This document shows positions 44,345-54,071 of a stretch of 64,000 nucleotides of DNA, piece by piece. The translations under genes and the position numbers were made by a program. Below the pieces are notes generated by a model that saw nothing but the letters and a program-made list of their open reading frames with translations, was not told the DNA's origin and did no database searches. Every line of letters starts with the position of its first letter. The first letter of the stretch is position 1. The stretch is from JAXGXJ01 sp050943595 (GTDB lineage Bacteria; Actinomycetota; Thermoleophilia; RBG-16-64-13), in contig JBMNPM010000006.1 of assembly GCA_050943595.1 (NCBI GenBank), forward strand, positions 62,001 through 126,000. Direction: 5' to 3'.

Positions 44345-46468
44345 CTATCGTCGTGCACCAGGGCCGGATCGATGAGTTGCGGGTCCAACAGACCTCGGTT
44401 CTTGTCGCGAGCCCCCCTTGCTACGGTAGGTCTCAATCCGCACCGCTGAGATGATGGGTTCAGCCCTCAACTCCTCGAGGCGGAGATATGTACCACCCAT
44501 CGCGTCACTCATCCTTCTCATCAGGCCGAAGCTCACGACGTCTCGCTCGGTATCAATCGCGATGGACTTGATTCGCGCCGCTTTGATCTCCCGGGCGACC
44601 TGCTCAGCGTCGGCCAAGGGCTCCGCTCCCTGGCGGCCGACGTTCGCTCTTCCATCTGAGACAAGCACCAACAGCGGCAGTGCGTGCTTGTCGATCGCCA
44701 CACAATTCTTCAGCGTTTCCATTGCCAGCGCCAGCCCGTGTGCCAGTGAAGTCCTACCACCGGTGGGAATGTCGGCCAGATGCCTCTGGGCCATTTCTGC
44801 GCTGCCGGTCGGCGGCAGCAGCAGCTCCGCCCCGCTCCCTCGAAAGGCCACCAGTCCCACGCGGTCCCGGCGTTGGTACGCATCGATCAATAGCGAAAGG
44901 ATGGCGCCTTTGGTTGCCGCCATCCGCTCCTGAACACCCATGGACCCGCTCGTGTCTAGGCAGAACATGATGACGTTACCCACCTTCTTCTCCCGAACCT
45001 TTTGACGCAGGTCGTGTCTTTCCACCACAACCAATGACTGGGCCGCCGAGTCGCTGCGGCGCCGCACCTGAAACGGCGCCGCAGCGCGAAGCGTGGCGTC
45101 CAAGGCAAGGTCCGTAACCTTGCCTTGAGGGAGCACGCTCGCCACGTAGCGACCCGCCTTTGAATCCGTCCGGCTCATGGAGCGCCGACCACTCCCGCTT
45201 CGGGCCATCTGGTCCAGCAATGTCCCAGACAGCTCGACAACTCGAAACGGTTCATCGACGTCGAAGACCTGCTCACCGCCCTCGCCATCGGGTTGCTCTG
45301 ACAAGGGCGGTTCATCAAAAGGGCGCTGGACGCTCTCCGGCGATTCGTTCTTTGGCGATTCGCTCTCCCGAGACTCGTTCTCCGGCGACTCGCTCTCCGG
45401 CGGCGGCTGCCCGTCCGTCGGCGGGTCGCTCTGTTCATCCCATTCGTTGATGCTCTGCTCAAGCCGCTGCTGATCCATGCCGGGATCCTGGAAAGGCTGC
45501 CTCCGACGCCGGTGCAGCAGGGCCAGCTCGGCCGCCTCTTTCACGTCGTCGACCGTAACCTCGGTCCTGCCGTGATATGCGGCCAGTGTAGTCGCAGTCT
45601 TGTAGATGACGATGTCGGCACGATGCCCGTCGACACCAAAGTCCTCACAGATGTGGGCAATCAGATCCAGCAGGTCTTCACAGAGCGTGACGTGGGGAAG
45701 CAGGTGCTTCGCCTGGCGGATAGCGTCCCTGATCTGCTGCTGTTCGGTCTCCCAGGCGCTGCAGAACTCACGCGGGTCCGCTTCGAACGAGATGCGGCGG
45801 CGTACGATCTCCTTGCGCGCCTCCTTGTCGTGGATGCCGGTCACCTCAACGGCGAGACCGAAACGGTCGAGCAGCTGAGGTCGCAGATCGCCCTCCTCAG
45901 GATTCATGGTTCCGACGAGGATGAAACCGGCGGGATGGCTGAATGACACCCCTTCGCGCTCCACAACGTTGACTCCCATGGCGGCGGCATCGAGTAGAAC
46001 GTCAACCAAGTGATCGTCCAAAAGGTTGACCTCGTCGACGTAGAGGATCCCCCGATTCGCCGAGGCCAGCAGTCCGGGGTCAAAGTGTTTCTCGCCGCTC
46101 TTGATGGCCCGCTCGATATCGATCGTGCCGACGACCCGATCTTCAGTGGCACCTACCGGGAGCTCCACCACCGATACGCGCCTGGTCCTCGTCTCCAGCT
46201 CCTGGCCCTCGGCCGTCTTCGCCTCGCAGCGATCACACAACGCCGTGCCGGCCTCCGGGTCGCACGAGAAGGGACAACCGGCGACCGTCTTGATGTGTGG
46301 AAGGAGGGTTGCCAACCCGCGGACCGCCAGGGACTTTGCCGTGCCCTTCTCGCCACGGATCAGCGTCCCGCCGATCTTGTTGTTGATGGCGTTGAGGACA
46401 AGGGCCTTCTTGATCTGCTCCTGCCCTACGATCGCGCTAAACGGAAACACGAGACGCTCTTGTCGCAT
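44345..46468 (-). CDS. ChlI/ChlD-type AAA+ and VWA chelatase subunit
   Basis: About 707 residues. The AAA+ half (20-340) has Walker A RGEKGTAKS, the ChlI-specific cysteine region GCPFSCDPEAGTALCDRCEA, Walker B GILYVDEVNLLDDHLV and sensor GTMNPEEG. A Glu/Ser/Pro linker (about 350-410) with ESESPENES-like repeats leads to a VWA domain with MIDAS FCLDTSGSMG. This is the fused ID motor that drives CobN/BchH-type chelatases with ATP. It is last in the B12-riboswitch operon. The ATG at 46468 directly follows the lipoprotein stop; a GTG at 46492 would overlap it. Confidence 0.93.
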   Translation of the reverse strand: MRQERLVFPFSAIVGQEQIKKALVLNAINNKIGGTLIRGEKGTAKSLAVRGLATLLPHIKTVAGCPFSCDPEAGTALCDRCEAKTAEGQELETRTRRVSVVELPVGATEDRVVGTIDIERAIKSGEKHFDPGLLASANRGILYVDEVNLLDDHLVDVLLDAAAMGVNVVEREGVSFSHPAGFILVGTMNPEEGDLRPQLLDRFGLAVEVTGIHDKEARKEIVRRRISFEADPREFCSAWETEQQQIRDAIRQAKHLLPHVTLCEDLLDLIAHICEDFGVDGHRADIVIYKTATTLAAYHGRTEVTVDDVKEAAELALLHRRRRQPFQDPGMDQQRLEQSINEWDEQSDPPTDGQPPPESESPENESRESESPKNESPESVQRPFDEPPLSEQPDGEGGEQVFDVDEPFRVVELSGTLLDQMARSGSGRRSMSRTDSKAGRYVASVLPQGKVTDLALDATLRAAAPFQVRRRSDSAAQSLVVVERHDLRQKVREKKVGNVIMFCLDTSGSMGVQERMAATKGAILSLLIDAYQRRDRVGLVAFRGSGAELLLPPTGSAEMAQRHLADIPTGGRTSLAHGLALAMETLKNCVAIDKHALPLLVLVSDGRANVGRQGAEPLADAEQVAREIKAARIKSIAIDTERDVVSFGLMRRMSDAMGGTYLRLEELRAEPIISAVRIETYRSKGGSRQEPRSVGPATHRSGPGARR

Positions 46469-46469
46469 G

Positions 46470-46982
46470 TTAGTTTTGGGCGACGGCGTCACTCATGCTC
46501 ATCCCGAAAGTCGTATCGAAGTACGAGATGAGTTTCTGGGCCTGCTCTTTGATCTCGGCAGCCTGAGAATCCCACCGTCCCATAGATTTCAGCGGCTCAG
46601 TGACATCCTTGCCGGTCCCGTCGCTGACACTCGTCAATTCCATAGCCGCGCAGTCGAAATGATAGTTGTACTCCTGCCCCATGGCGGCTACGTAGCGATG
46701 CCAAAGGAGGGTGTTATCGGCCGGGTTGAACGTGTAGCTGTCTTTGGTCTCGGCACCAGTGGTATCGGTAACGATGAAAACCACTTCTCCTGTGCTCCCT
46801 GTGGTGACGTTGACCTTGATCCCTCCTTCTCCCAGAGGGCTCGAGTCCTTGCTGAGATAGCTATAGACGCCATCCGGCCCCTCCTTGAAGCCCGCCTTCG
46901 CAAGGGGCGACTCCGACGAGCACCCCATTGCGACCAGCACTATGACGACCAGCAACACCCCCAGCGCCGACATCTTCTTCAT
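46470..46982 (-). CDS. Lipoprotein between chelatase genes, unknown function
   Basis: 170 residues. Start ATG at 46982 after AAAGGAAAG; signal peptide with lipobox VAMGC. The mature part is a single domain with KEGPDGVYSYLSKDSS, VFIVTDTTGAETKDSYTFNPADNTLLWHRYV and YNYHFDCAAMELTSVSDG. It has only one cysteine besides the lipid site. Lying between cobN and chlID under a cobalamin riboswitch, it may bind a corrinoid or metal outside the membrane. That is inference from place only. Confidence 0.8.
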   Translation of the reverse strand: MKKMSALGVLLVVIVLVAMGCSSESPLAKAGFKEGPDGVYSYLSKDSSPLGEGGIKVNVTTGSTGEVVFIVTDTTGAETKDSYTFNPADNTLLWHRYVAAMGQEYNYHFDCAAMELTSVSDGTGKDVTEPLKSMGRWDSQAAEIKEQAQKLISYFDTTFGMSMSDAVAQN

Positions 46983-47030
46983 GACGTTTCTTTCCTTTCG
47001 TATGAGCAATCCATTACAGCCAGCAATCCA

Positions 47031-50000
47031 TTACAGTCGTTCTTCAATGTCGCCTTCGAGCTCCAGATACACCTCCATCAGCTTCTCCCTCTGTTCTTCG
47101 CCGGCGTTCCAGTAGCCCCGCTGGTAGAACTCCATCATCTGCTCCGCGATGGACTGATATGCCGCGGGGTTGTTCTCTCTGAGGCGTTGGCGCATGTCCT
47201 CGTCCTCGATGTACGTGTGGTATAGATCGTCGTAGATCCACGGCTCCACACGGTTGGTGGTCGCGGCGAGACCCATGACATTCTCGAAGCGCTCGGCGAT
47301 CTTCTGGACGCCGTGATACTTGTGCTCCAGCATCCCATCGATCCACTTGGGATTCAGCACCCGCGTCCTGATGCCTCGACCGATGGCCTTCTCCACACCC
47401 TCGGCAACGATGCGTTCGCCGGTCGTGTCGGTAATGTACTGGCAGGCCCTGCTCCCTCTGGCCGTCTCCACCGACTTCGCCAGGCCTCCGAAGAACTCGT
47501 AGTAGTGGTCGAGATCGGTTATCTCGTACTCGTGGTTGCTCCGAGTCTGGGAGACGAGATCGACAGACTTGAGGTGCTCGTCGAACAGACCCTGGACCTT
47601 ACCGGCACTGCGATTCTTGCTGTACACATAGGACAGCTTTTTGACGAACTCCTCGCCAATCTGCTCCTCGCGTTCCCAGTTCTTGGTTTCGATGATCCCG
47701 GTGATGCCCGTACCGTACTGAGCCTGGTCGGGACCGAAAATGCGCGCTGCCGCGAGCTCCTCAGCCTCCTCCGGTCCGTATCCGAGCTCCAGGAGGTGTT
47801 CGCGCAGCTTCCTCGTGTTCGCCTTGAAGCGGTTCATCTCGTCCGGCTCATCCAGAGCCGCCAGCTCCTCAAAGACCTTGTTGAGGTTGTCCATGACGTT
47901 GGGAAACATGTCGCGGAAGAAGCCGCAAATGTTGATCACCACATCCACCCGAGGACGGCCCAGCTCCTCCAGAGACATGATCTGATAGCGCGGCTCCCAG
48001 ACATTGCCCCCACGCACGACACGAACACCCAGGTACGCAAGAATCTGGGCGACGGTCTCTCCTTGAGTGCGAGAGGTCTCCAAACCCCAGAGGATGACGG
48101 CGGTAGAGATAGGCAGCTGCCCGCTGTTATCCGCCCGGTATCGCTCCAGAGTCGCTTCGGCTATCTTCCATCCCCGCTCCGTAGCGGTCGGGCTCGGGAC
48201 GAAGCGAGGATCGAACTGGTAGAGGTTGTAGCCGGTCGGCATCACCTCGGGATCGCGAAAGATGTCGCCAGCCAGGCGGGCGGGGTTGTACTCGCCCCTT
48301 AGAGTTCTCAGGAGCCCACCGATCTCGTCGTTGCGTCTACATTCGACCATGATTTCGCGGGCGTATTCCAGTGTGGCCAGAATCCCAGCATGATGAGCGG
48401 GATCAAGACCCCGAAGCGACTCGTCATCGAGGTACCGGTCGAAGAGATCGTCGGCCGCACGGTCGAGATAGGCCAATCTGCCGGCGTCCGCCTCGTCCAG
48501 CAGAGCATCGTAGTCAAGGCCCTCGATCTCAGCAACCAAGCGGACCAGGGACTTGATCTCCCCGCGATCATAGCGGAGCAGGCCCCTGGCGTAGCTGCGA
48601 GCCTCGGCTTCGTCGTACCCTCGTCCGAAAACGTGAAGCCCCTTGGGTATCAGCGAGCGCTTCATGCGATACAGCTCATGCTCCAGCTCGTCCAAGTCGG
48701 TAGGAAGGCTCAGCGCGGCCGCACGGCCGACGACATCACACAGCACATCCCGGCTCCGAACGGGCGAGGCTCGTAGAGCCTCGCGGTACTCGTCGATCAT
48801 CGCCGAGAGCTCAACGTACTCGCCGTACAGGTCTCCCTGCACGTACTCGGGCGGCTGGTAGCCCACAAGGTTGGCGTGCGAGCGACGCCGGGCGATCATG
48901 GCCTCCGAGGGATTGCCCACGTAGTAGAGGTAGACGTGAGGCACGTGCGCGATCAGGCGATCGGGGAAGCAGTCGCCGGACATGCCGCTCTCTTTGCCCT
49001 TGAGAAACTCGAGAGTCCCGTGAGTGCCTACATGGATGATTGCGTCCGCCTTGAAGTCGTCGAGCAGCCAGCGATAGAACGCGATGTAGTGGTGGTGGGG
49101 GAGGAGATCCTTGTCGTGATAGGCCTTCTCCGGGTCTTCGTGAATCCCGCGAGACGGCTGCAACCCAACGAAGACATTCCCTCCGATCACGCCCGGTATA
49201 AGGAAGTCCTCGCCTCTGGACACCATGACATCGCCGGGAGCTTCTCCCCACTGTTCAATCAGAAGATCCTTGTCGGGAAGTCCTGAGAGCGTCTCTTGAT
49301 ACCTCGCCAACAGGTATTTCGGCATAGAATCCTCGTCGACACCGTAGCGGCCCGAGTTTACGATCCCCCCAACAGAAAACCGCTCTCGAAGGGCGTCGAC
49401 ATTCAAGCCGCCCGTCTCGTAGCCTTCGGCTTGGAGATTCTCGAGAACATTCCCGATCGAGGCGAAAGTATCCAGGAAGGAACCCCCGAAGATGTTGCCT
49501 TCCCCGGGCGGGTAGTTGTATCCGATGATGGCTATCCGCTTTTCGGAGTTGGGTTTGCGGCGTAGTGCGAGTAGAGACTGCACCCGCGAGACCAACCGAT
49601 CCACCCGCTCATCAATGAGCGTCAGGCAACTCACGTCGGTCCCGGTGTCTTCGTCCCGGTACGGCTCCCCCATCGCTCCCACGAGCAGCGCCTCGGCGCA
49701 CCCATCCAATTCCGGCAACATTACCGAGATGAGGAACTCGTTTGAGCTCAGCCCCTGGGCGGACTCCCACCACTCCTTGATGCGCCGCCGAGTCATGAAG
49801 AAGGGGTGCACGTAGGGCGCCCCGACCTCCCTCAGCATGTCGATGGCCCCTCCCGCGTCTCCCCCCATGGGGCCCGCTCCCAGCCGGAACGACATGAAGT
49901 TGAGGATGAGATCGACCGGTCGCCCGTTCACATTGAGTAGCCACTCCCTCAGCTGAACGAAATTCTCAGCCGTCGTGCCACCGAAGGCGATGGGTAGCAC

Positions 50001-50759
50001 ATTGGCGATTTCTTCCAGCCTGTCTCTGATGGCGGCGACACTGGGAGCGGTATCGTCCGGATAAGTGTGACCATAGGAGAGCAGCGCTATGCAGGGCTTT
50101 GACTCGTCGAAGCCGCGGGATTGCCCGTATTGCTTGACATTCTTGTAGTACGTGCGTGTCGCGGGGTCGCGGATTCCGAGCACAGGCGCTTCGCGCGCTA
50201 CATCCGGACGGGGAATCTCCTTATGTCCGCCGTAGTCGCGAAGAATCAGGCACAGCATGTTGGTGAGTTGCTCCACATCGGCCAGCCGGAAGTACTTGGC
50301 CAGCTGCGACAAGTTGCGCATGTCGCGCATCTTGCCTACCGGTGCAATCTTGCCGACCGTTTCGGCCATGGCGGCCATCCTGCGCATCGCCTCCGGGCTG
50401 ATCCGGCGGGGCTCGCCCATGCCCATGCCTTCCATCTTCATCGAGTCGGCCGTAAGTTCACCGAGTCTCATGTAAGACCGTCCGGCCTGTCCGAAGGGTA
50501 TGACCTGCCCCCGGCAACGCTCAAGACCCGCGTGGACGGCGACAACCACCTCCGACGGGCTCCCCATGAGATCGACGAGCACCGCGTCGGCCTCCGCTAT
50601 GGTGTCCCGCATCTCGTCGAGGCGCGGGCCGGCAACCTGCCGTCCGGAGTAGAACAGCCGCAGGTCGAGCACTCCCGGGTACCGCTCATGGATCGCACGA
50701 CCCGCCGCGAGAAGATCGCGTATGGCGGTACTGGACACAGTCACGAAGACGATCTTCAT
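47031..50759 (-). CDS. cobN: CobN/BchH-family chelatase large subunit
   Basis: 1242 residues, normal for the family. Recognisable segments are SVAAIRDRLEEIANVLPIAFGG, IAIIGYNYPPGEGNIFGGSFLDTFASI, HHHYIAFYRWLLDDFKADAIIHVGTHGTLEFLKGKESGMS and DVVINICGFFRDMFPNVMDNLNKVFEELAALDEPDEMN. It inserts a metal into a tetrapyrrole with the ChlID-type ATPase. The riboswitch and btu-type importer genes argue for cobalt and corrin rather than Mg or Ni. No other corrin synthesis genes lie in the window. It overlaps the upstream ATPase gene by 4 bp. Confidence 0.92.
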   Translation of the reverse strand: MKIVFVTVSSTAIRDLLAAGRAIHERYPGVLDLRLFYSGRQVAGPRLDEMRDTIAEADAVLVDLMGSPSEVVVAVHAGLERCRGQVIPFGQAGRSYMRLGELTADSMKMEGMGMGEPRRISPEAMRRMAAMAETVGKIAPVGKMRDMRNLSQLAKYFRLADVEQLTNMLCLILRDYGGHKEIPRPDVAREAPVLGIRDPATRTYYKNVKQYGQSRGFDESKPCIALLSYGHTYPDDTAPSVAAIRDRLEEIANVLPIAFGGTTAENFVQLREWLLNVNGRPVDLILNFMSFRLGAGPMGGDAGGAIDMLREVGAPYVHPFFMTRRRIKEWWESAQGLSSNEFLISVMLPELDGCAEALLVGAMGEPYRDEDTGTDVSCLTLIDERVDRLVSRVQSLLALRRKPNSEKRIAIIGYNYPPGEGNIFGGSFLDTFASIGNVLENLQAEGYETGGLNVDALRERFSVGGIVNSGRYGVDEDSMPKYLLARYQETLSGLPDKDLLIEQWGEAPGDVMVSRGEDFLIPGVIGGNVFVGLQPSRGIHEDPEKAYHDKDLLPHHHYIAFYRWLLDDFKADAIIHVGTHGTLEFLKGKESGMSGDCFPDRLIAHVPHVYLYYVGNPSEAMIARRRSHANLVGYQPPEYVQGDLYGEYVELSAMIDEYREALRASPVRSRDVLCDVVGRAAALSLPTDLDELEHELYRMKRSLIPKGLHVFGRGYDEAEARSYARGLLRYDRGEIKSLVRLVAEIEGLDYDALLDEADAGRLAYLDRAADDLFDRYLDDESLRGLDPAHHAGILATLEYAREIMVECRRNDEIGGLLRTLRGEYNPARLAGDIFRDPEVMPTGYNLYQFDPRFVPSPTATERGWKIAEATLERYRADNSGQLPISTAVILWGLETSRTQGETVAQILAYLGVRVVRGGNVWEPRYQIMSLEELGRPRVDVVINICGFFRDMFPNVMDNLNKVFEELAALDEPDEMNRFKANTRKLREHLLELGYGPEEAEELAAARIFGPDQAQYGTGITGIIETKNWEREEQIGEEFVKKLSYVYSKNRSAGKVQGLFDEHLKSVDLVSQTRSNHEYEITDLDHYYEFFGGLAKSVETARGSRACQYITDTTGERIVAEGVEKAIGRGIRTRVLNPKWIDGMLEHKYHGVQKIAERFENVMGLAATTNRVEPWIYDDLYHTYIEDEDMRQRLRENNPAAYQSIAEQMMEFYQRGYWNAGEEQREKLMEVYLELEGDIEERL

Positions 50760-51565
50760 CGCACCACCCTTTGTGGGTAGAACATTGGCTTGCCAGAATC
50801 GGGGTCGGTGAGCACGGAGCCCTCGATCCTGAAAACCTCCCGCATAAGAACGGGATCCAAGATCTGATCGGGCAACCCGCGCGCGTAGAGGTCCCCCTCC
50901 TTCATCACCAGCACTTCGTCCGAATAGCGGATGGCGTGGTTGATGTCGTGTAGGACCATCAGGATGGTGATGCCCTCTTCTTGGTTCAGGCCGGAGATGA
51001 GCTCGAGCACGTCCAGTTGGTGGCGTATATCTAGAAAGGTCGTCGGTTCATCCAGGAGGAGAATCTGCGGCTTCTGGGCGAGAGCCATGGCTATCCACGC
51101 CCGCTGCCTTTCACCGCCGGACAGGGCATTGATCTTGCGGTCGCGGAACTGCGTAACTCTGGTCTTCTCAAGCGCCCACTCGACCACGCTATTGTCGTCA
51201 TCAGCCTTGCCCCGCCACCACTCACGATGAGCGAAGCGGCCATAGGCAACCAGTTCGCCCACAGTTACATCGCTCATGCCGTTATGAACCTGGGAGAGCA
51301 CCGCCATCTGGCGGGCGATGGACTTAGGCTTCATGTGCTCGATGTTCTTGCCGTTCAGGTAGACCACGCCTCCGGCGGGCCTGACGTTGCGGGAAATCGC
51401 CCGCAACAACGTAGTCTTGCCCGAGCCGTTCGGACCTACGATGGAGTGGATGCGGCGCCGAGATACGCTGAGATTCAGGTTTCGGATGACATCGCGTGAG
51501 CCAAAGCGCACCCTTAAGTTCTCGACTGCCAGCACCGTATCTCCTCCGTCGGGATGATCATTCAT
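50756..51565 (-). CDS. FecCD/BtuCD-type importer ATPase
   Basis: 269 residues. Walker A VGPNGSGKTTLL, signature ALSGGERQRAWIAMALAQ, Walker B ILLLDEPTTFLDI and the H-loop VLHDINHAIRY are all present. It belongs to the BtuD/FepC/FhuC group. It powers the permease encoded just upstream. It overlaps both neighbours by 4 bp, so the importer and chelatase are made together. The corrinoid substrate is inferred from the riboswitch; siderophore or heme systems look alike. Confidence 0.92.
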   Translation of the reverse strand: MNDHPDGGDTVLAVENLRVRFGSRDVIRNLNLSVSRRRIHSIVGPNGSGKTTLLRAISRNVRPAGGVVYLNGKNIEHMKPKSIARQMAVLSQVHNGMSDVTVGELVAYGRFAHREWWRGKADDDNSVVEWALEKTRVTQFRDRKINALSGGERQRAWIAMALAQKPQILLLDEPTTFLDIRHQLDVLELISGLNQEEGITILMVLHDINHAIRYSDEVLVMKEGDLYARGLPDQILDPVLMREVFRIEGSVLTDPDSGKPMFYPQRVVR

Positions 51566-52557
51566 CGGCGCAGGAGGTAGAGGAAGAACGGAGCCCCAAG
51601 AACGGCCATGACGATGCCGACGGGGATCTCCGTGGGACTGAAGGCCGTACGCGCAAACGTGTCGCTAAGCATGACCACCGCCGCCCCGAGCAGCATTGAG
51701 CCCGGCAGCAGCAGACGGTGGTTCGTCCCCAAGAGCAGTCGTGCGCTGTGTGGGATGATCAGCCCAACGAAACCCAGTAGACCGACCACCGAGACCGCAC
51801 TTGCCGCCAACAACGCAGCTATCGCGGTGAGCCCCATCCGAGTACGTTCGACGCTGAGGCCCAGCCCGCGCGCCGTATCATCGCCGAGTACCAGGATGTT
51901 CAGTCGCTGCGACATAAACAGCGAGGCGGCCACACCAACTATCGAGTATGGGAGTATCGTAACCACCTCGGGCCAGCTTCGAGCCGACATGCTGCCGTTC
52001 ATGAACGTCAGTGCCCCATGAACCCGGTCGCTGTAGAAGACCATGAGCGCAGATATGCCGGCACCGAGAAATGCGGCCACCGCCACTCCGGCCAAGATGA
52101 TCCGAAGCGGCTGGATGCCCCCCTTCCAGGCCAAGATATAGATGAGGATAGCCGCGCCCAGAGCGCCGAAAAAAGCTGCAATCTGTACCAGGAACTGAAG
52201 ATGGGGAAAGAGAATGAGGATGATGATGCCGGCCAGGCCGGCCCCGGCCGAGATCCCAATGATGGTGGGATCGGCCAGCGGGTTGGACATGACCCCCTGG
52301 AGGATGGCGCCGGACAGAGCGAGATTGACGCCCACCAGCGCGCCGACAATCATGCGGGGCAGACGAATGTCCCAGATGACCAAGCGCTCGGGAGAACCGT
52401 CGTTGCTGAACAACACCTCGAAAATGCGCGAAACAGAAACCTGCATCGTCCCGAGGCCGTTGCCCAGTAGGAAGGCGATCACCACGAGCACCCCAAAGGC
52501 CACCATGACTCCGGTCTTCCATCGCCGAGTATCGCGGATAGACCTGCCCTTCTCCAT
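51562..52557 (-). CDS. FecCD/BtuC-type importer permease
   Basis: 331 residues, about ten membrane helices. The family shows RLPRMIVGALVGVNLALSGAILQGVMSNPLADP and ISAGAGLAGI near the N terminus, and GLIIPHSARLLLGTNHRLLLPGSMLLGAAVVMLSDTFAR near the end. The ATG at 52557 lies 7 bp after the btuF stop; a TTG at 52575 would overlap it. It functions as a dimer with two ATPases and the binding lipoprotein. Confidence 0.92.
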   Translation of the reverse strand: MEKGRSIRDTRRWKTGVMVAFGVLVVIAFLLGNGLGTMQVSVSRIFEVLFSNDGSPERLVIWDIRLPRMIVGALVGVNLALSGAILQGVMSNPLADPTIIGISAGAGLAGIIILILFPHLQFLVQIAAFFGALGAAILIYILAWKGGIQPLRIILAGVAVAAFLGAGISALMVFYSDRVHGALTFMNGSMSARSWPEVVTILPYSIVGVAASLFMSQRLNILVLGDDTARGLGLSVERTRMGLTAIAALLAASAVSVVGLLGFVGLIIPHSARLLLGTNHRLLLPGSMLLGAAVVMLSDTFARTAFSPTEIPVGIVMAVLGAPFFLYLLRR

Positions 52558-52564
52558 ACGTCGG

Positions 52565-53662
52565 CTACTGCCCAAGAGGACCGTAGATGTCGGGATACAC
52601 GCCCTTGGCCATATACTCGATGGCCTTCACGTAGTTGTGGGCGGCATTGAATAGGAAGTATTCCTGAGGCAGATAAATGACACGCCCTTCTTTGATTGCT
52701 TCGATGCCGGCCCACGCCGGGTTTGAGGAGAATTCCTTCTCCATCGTTTCCTTTGCGGCTTCGTTGGAGCTGATCATGCTGGTAACGAGCACCACATCGG
52801 GGTTCTTTTTGACGATGTACTCGATGTCGAGCGGCGTCGTTTCCGAACCGAGAGTGTCGGGGGGAAGATCGGACGCGATGTTCCTCAGTCCCAGAATGTT
52901 TGCCACATCTCCAGCAATGCTGTTGTCGAGCTTGACCGACAGGCTCGACGACGTCAGGTAGAGAATCACTGCACTCTTGCCTTCAGCGGGGAGCCGGTCG
53001 GTGATGGCCTTCCTCTCGGCGTCCATCTGAGCGATTCGTTCCTCAGCAGCGGCCTGACTGCCCAGAAGTACCCCGAATACCCGCATGTGGTCAACAACGT
53101 CGACGTAGTCTTTCATCAGTAGGGTCACTATCTTGAAGCCCATGCCGCGAAGGGTGCTGGATATCTCAGCCTGCACGCCTGCCTGGGTGATGATGAAGTC
53201 GGGCTGCTGCTCGATGATGGCCTCTACGCTCGCGTTGTATACGGCCCCTACCGACGGGAGCGCACCGATCGTTGCCTCGTACTCGTGATCTATGACGGCC
53301 GAGCCGAGGTCCGTCCGGCAGATCGACTCTCCCCCCAGCGCGTACCACATGTTGATAAAGCTGCTTGACAGCACAGCGACACGCTGTGGCTTCGAGTCGA
53401 GGGTCACCTCAGTACCAAGGTAGTCGGTGATGGTACAGGGGTATGTGTCGCTCGACACGAGAACGCGATGCTCCTCGCTTTCGCGAGTCGAGGCGGAGCT
53501 TACATTCGCCATCCCCCCGAACTTCTCTGACTTGCCCTGAGCACCGGTCTGCGTGTCGGATCCCTCCGTGTTGGATCCCTCCGATGAGCATCCGCATAGG
53601 CCGGCAGCCATAGCGAGGCCAATGGCAATTACAAGGATCAAGCTCAGCAGCCGCGTCTTCAT
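52565..53662 (-). CDS. BtuF/FecB-type substrate-binding lipoprotein
   Basis: 365 residues. Signal peptide with lipobox GLCGC, then a Ser/Gly/Thr-rich linker and a helical-backbone binding fold: CTITDYLGTEVTLDSKPQRVAVLSSSFINMWYALGG, EAIIEQQPDFIITQAG, and the later KKNPDVVLVTS with EGRVIYLPQEYFLFN. The ATG near 53662 is chosen because a longer frame to 53782 would run through the leader terminator. It is the first gene after the cobalamin riboswitch and delivers ligand to the permease. Confidence 0.9.
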   Translation of the reverse strand: MKTRLLSLILVIAIGLAMAAGLCGCSSEGSNTEGSDTQTGAQGKSEKFGGMANVSSASTRESEEHRVLVSSDTYPCTITDYLGTEVTLDSKPQRVAVLSSSFINMWYALGGESICRTDLGSAVIDHEYEATIGALPSVGAVYNASVEAIIEQQPDFIITQAGVQAEISSTLRGMGFKIVTLLMKDYVDVVDHMRVFGVLLGSQAAAEERIAQMDAERKAITDRLPAEGKSAVILYLTSSSLSVKLDNSIAGDVANILGLRNIASDLPPDTLGSETTPLDIEYIVKKNPDVVLVTSMISSNEAAKETMEKEFSSNPAWAGIEAIKEGRVIYLPQEYFLFNAAHNYVKAIEYMAKGVYPDIYGPLGQ

Positions 53663-53718
53663 GTCCCCTCCAGTCCGAGAACGCTTGGCTCGGAACCTGG
53701 GGTCGCGACTTCTGGGCA

Positions 53719-53758
53719 AGAGAAAGGCGTCCCTGGAATCGCAGATTCCAGGGACGCC
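53719..53758 (-). terminator. Leader terminator of the btuF-cobN-chlID operon
   Basis: GGCGTCCCTGGAATC pairs perfectly with GATTCCAGGGACGCC (15 bp, 3-nt loop) and is followed on the minus strand by TTTCTCTT. It sits between the riboswitch and the start codon, so ligand binding probably stops transcription here. Confidence 0.85.
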
Positions 53759-53817
53759 GTATTCCGCCCTGTCGTTCGACACGCCACCCCTGATCCCGAG
53801 GGTATACGCTATCTACT

Positions 53818-53992
53818 CTGCGCGGGTAGGTCTTCTGGCTCCCGGATCAACCTACCGGCCGCACCTTCCCGTCTTCATCAGACAGTGGTGTCAGCGGCTT
53901 TCGTCCCCGGTCACAGCGGCGGGACCGCGACGGATTTGCACCGTCTTCCCTTGTGGCCCTCTCGGGGCCACCCGTGCAGGGTAGACATGTAA
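53818..53992 (-). ncRNA. Cobalamin riboswitch 1
   Basis: Read on the minus strand, the conserved core is present in order. GGGAAGACGGTGCAAATCCG is followed by CGGTCCCGCCGCTGTGACCG, ACACCACTGTC, GACGGGAAGGTGCGG and the B12 box GAGCCAGAAGACCTACC. It precedes a terminator and the btuF-type gene. High adenosylcobalamin or a related corrinoid should shut off the operon. Confidence 0.96.
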
Positions 53993-54071
53993 CACAGGGA
54001 CGCGGGCACAGTCAAGACCCACACTCGCCCGAAGTCCACATGTGGGGAGAGTGGCCTACCGTGAGAGTAAC

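Noticed and set aside
47313..48302. 329-codon plus-strand frame
   Set aside because: Antisense to cobN, whose motifs cover the region.
53663..53782. Longer BtuF-type protein starting at 53782
   Set aside because: The extension would be translated from the leader terminator hairpin and precedes a perfect lipoprotein signal peptide.
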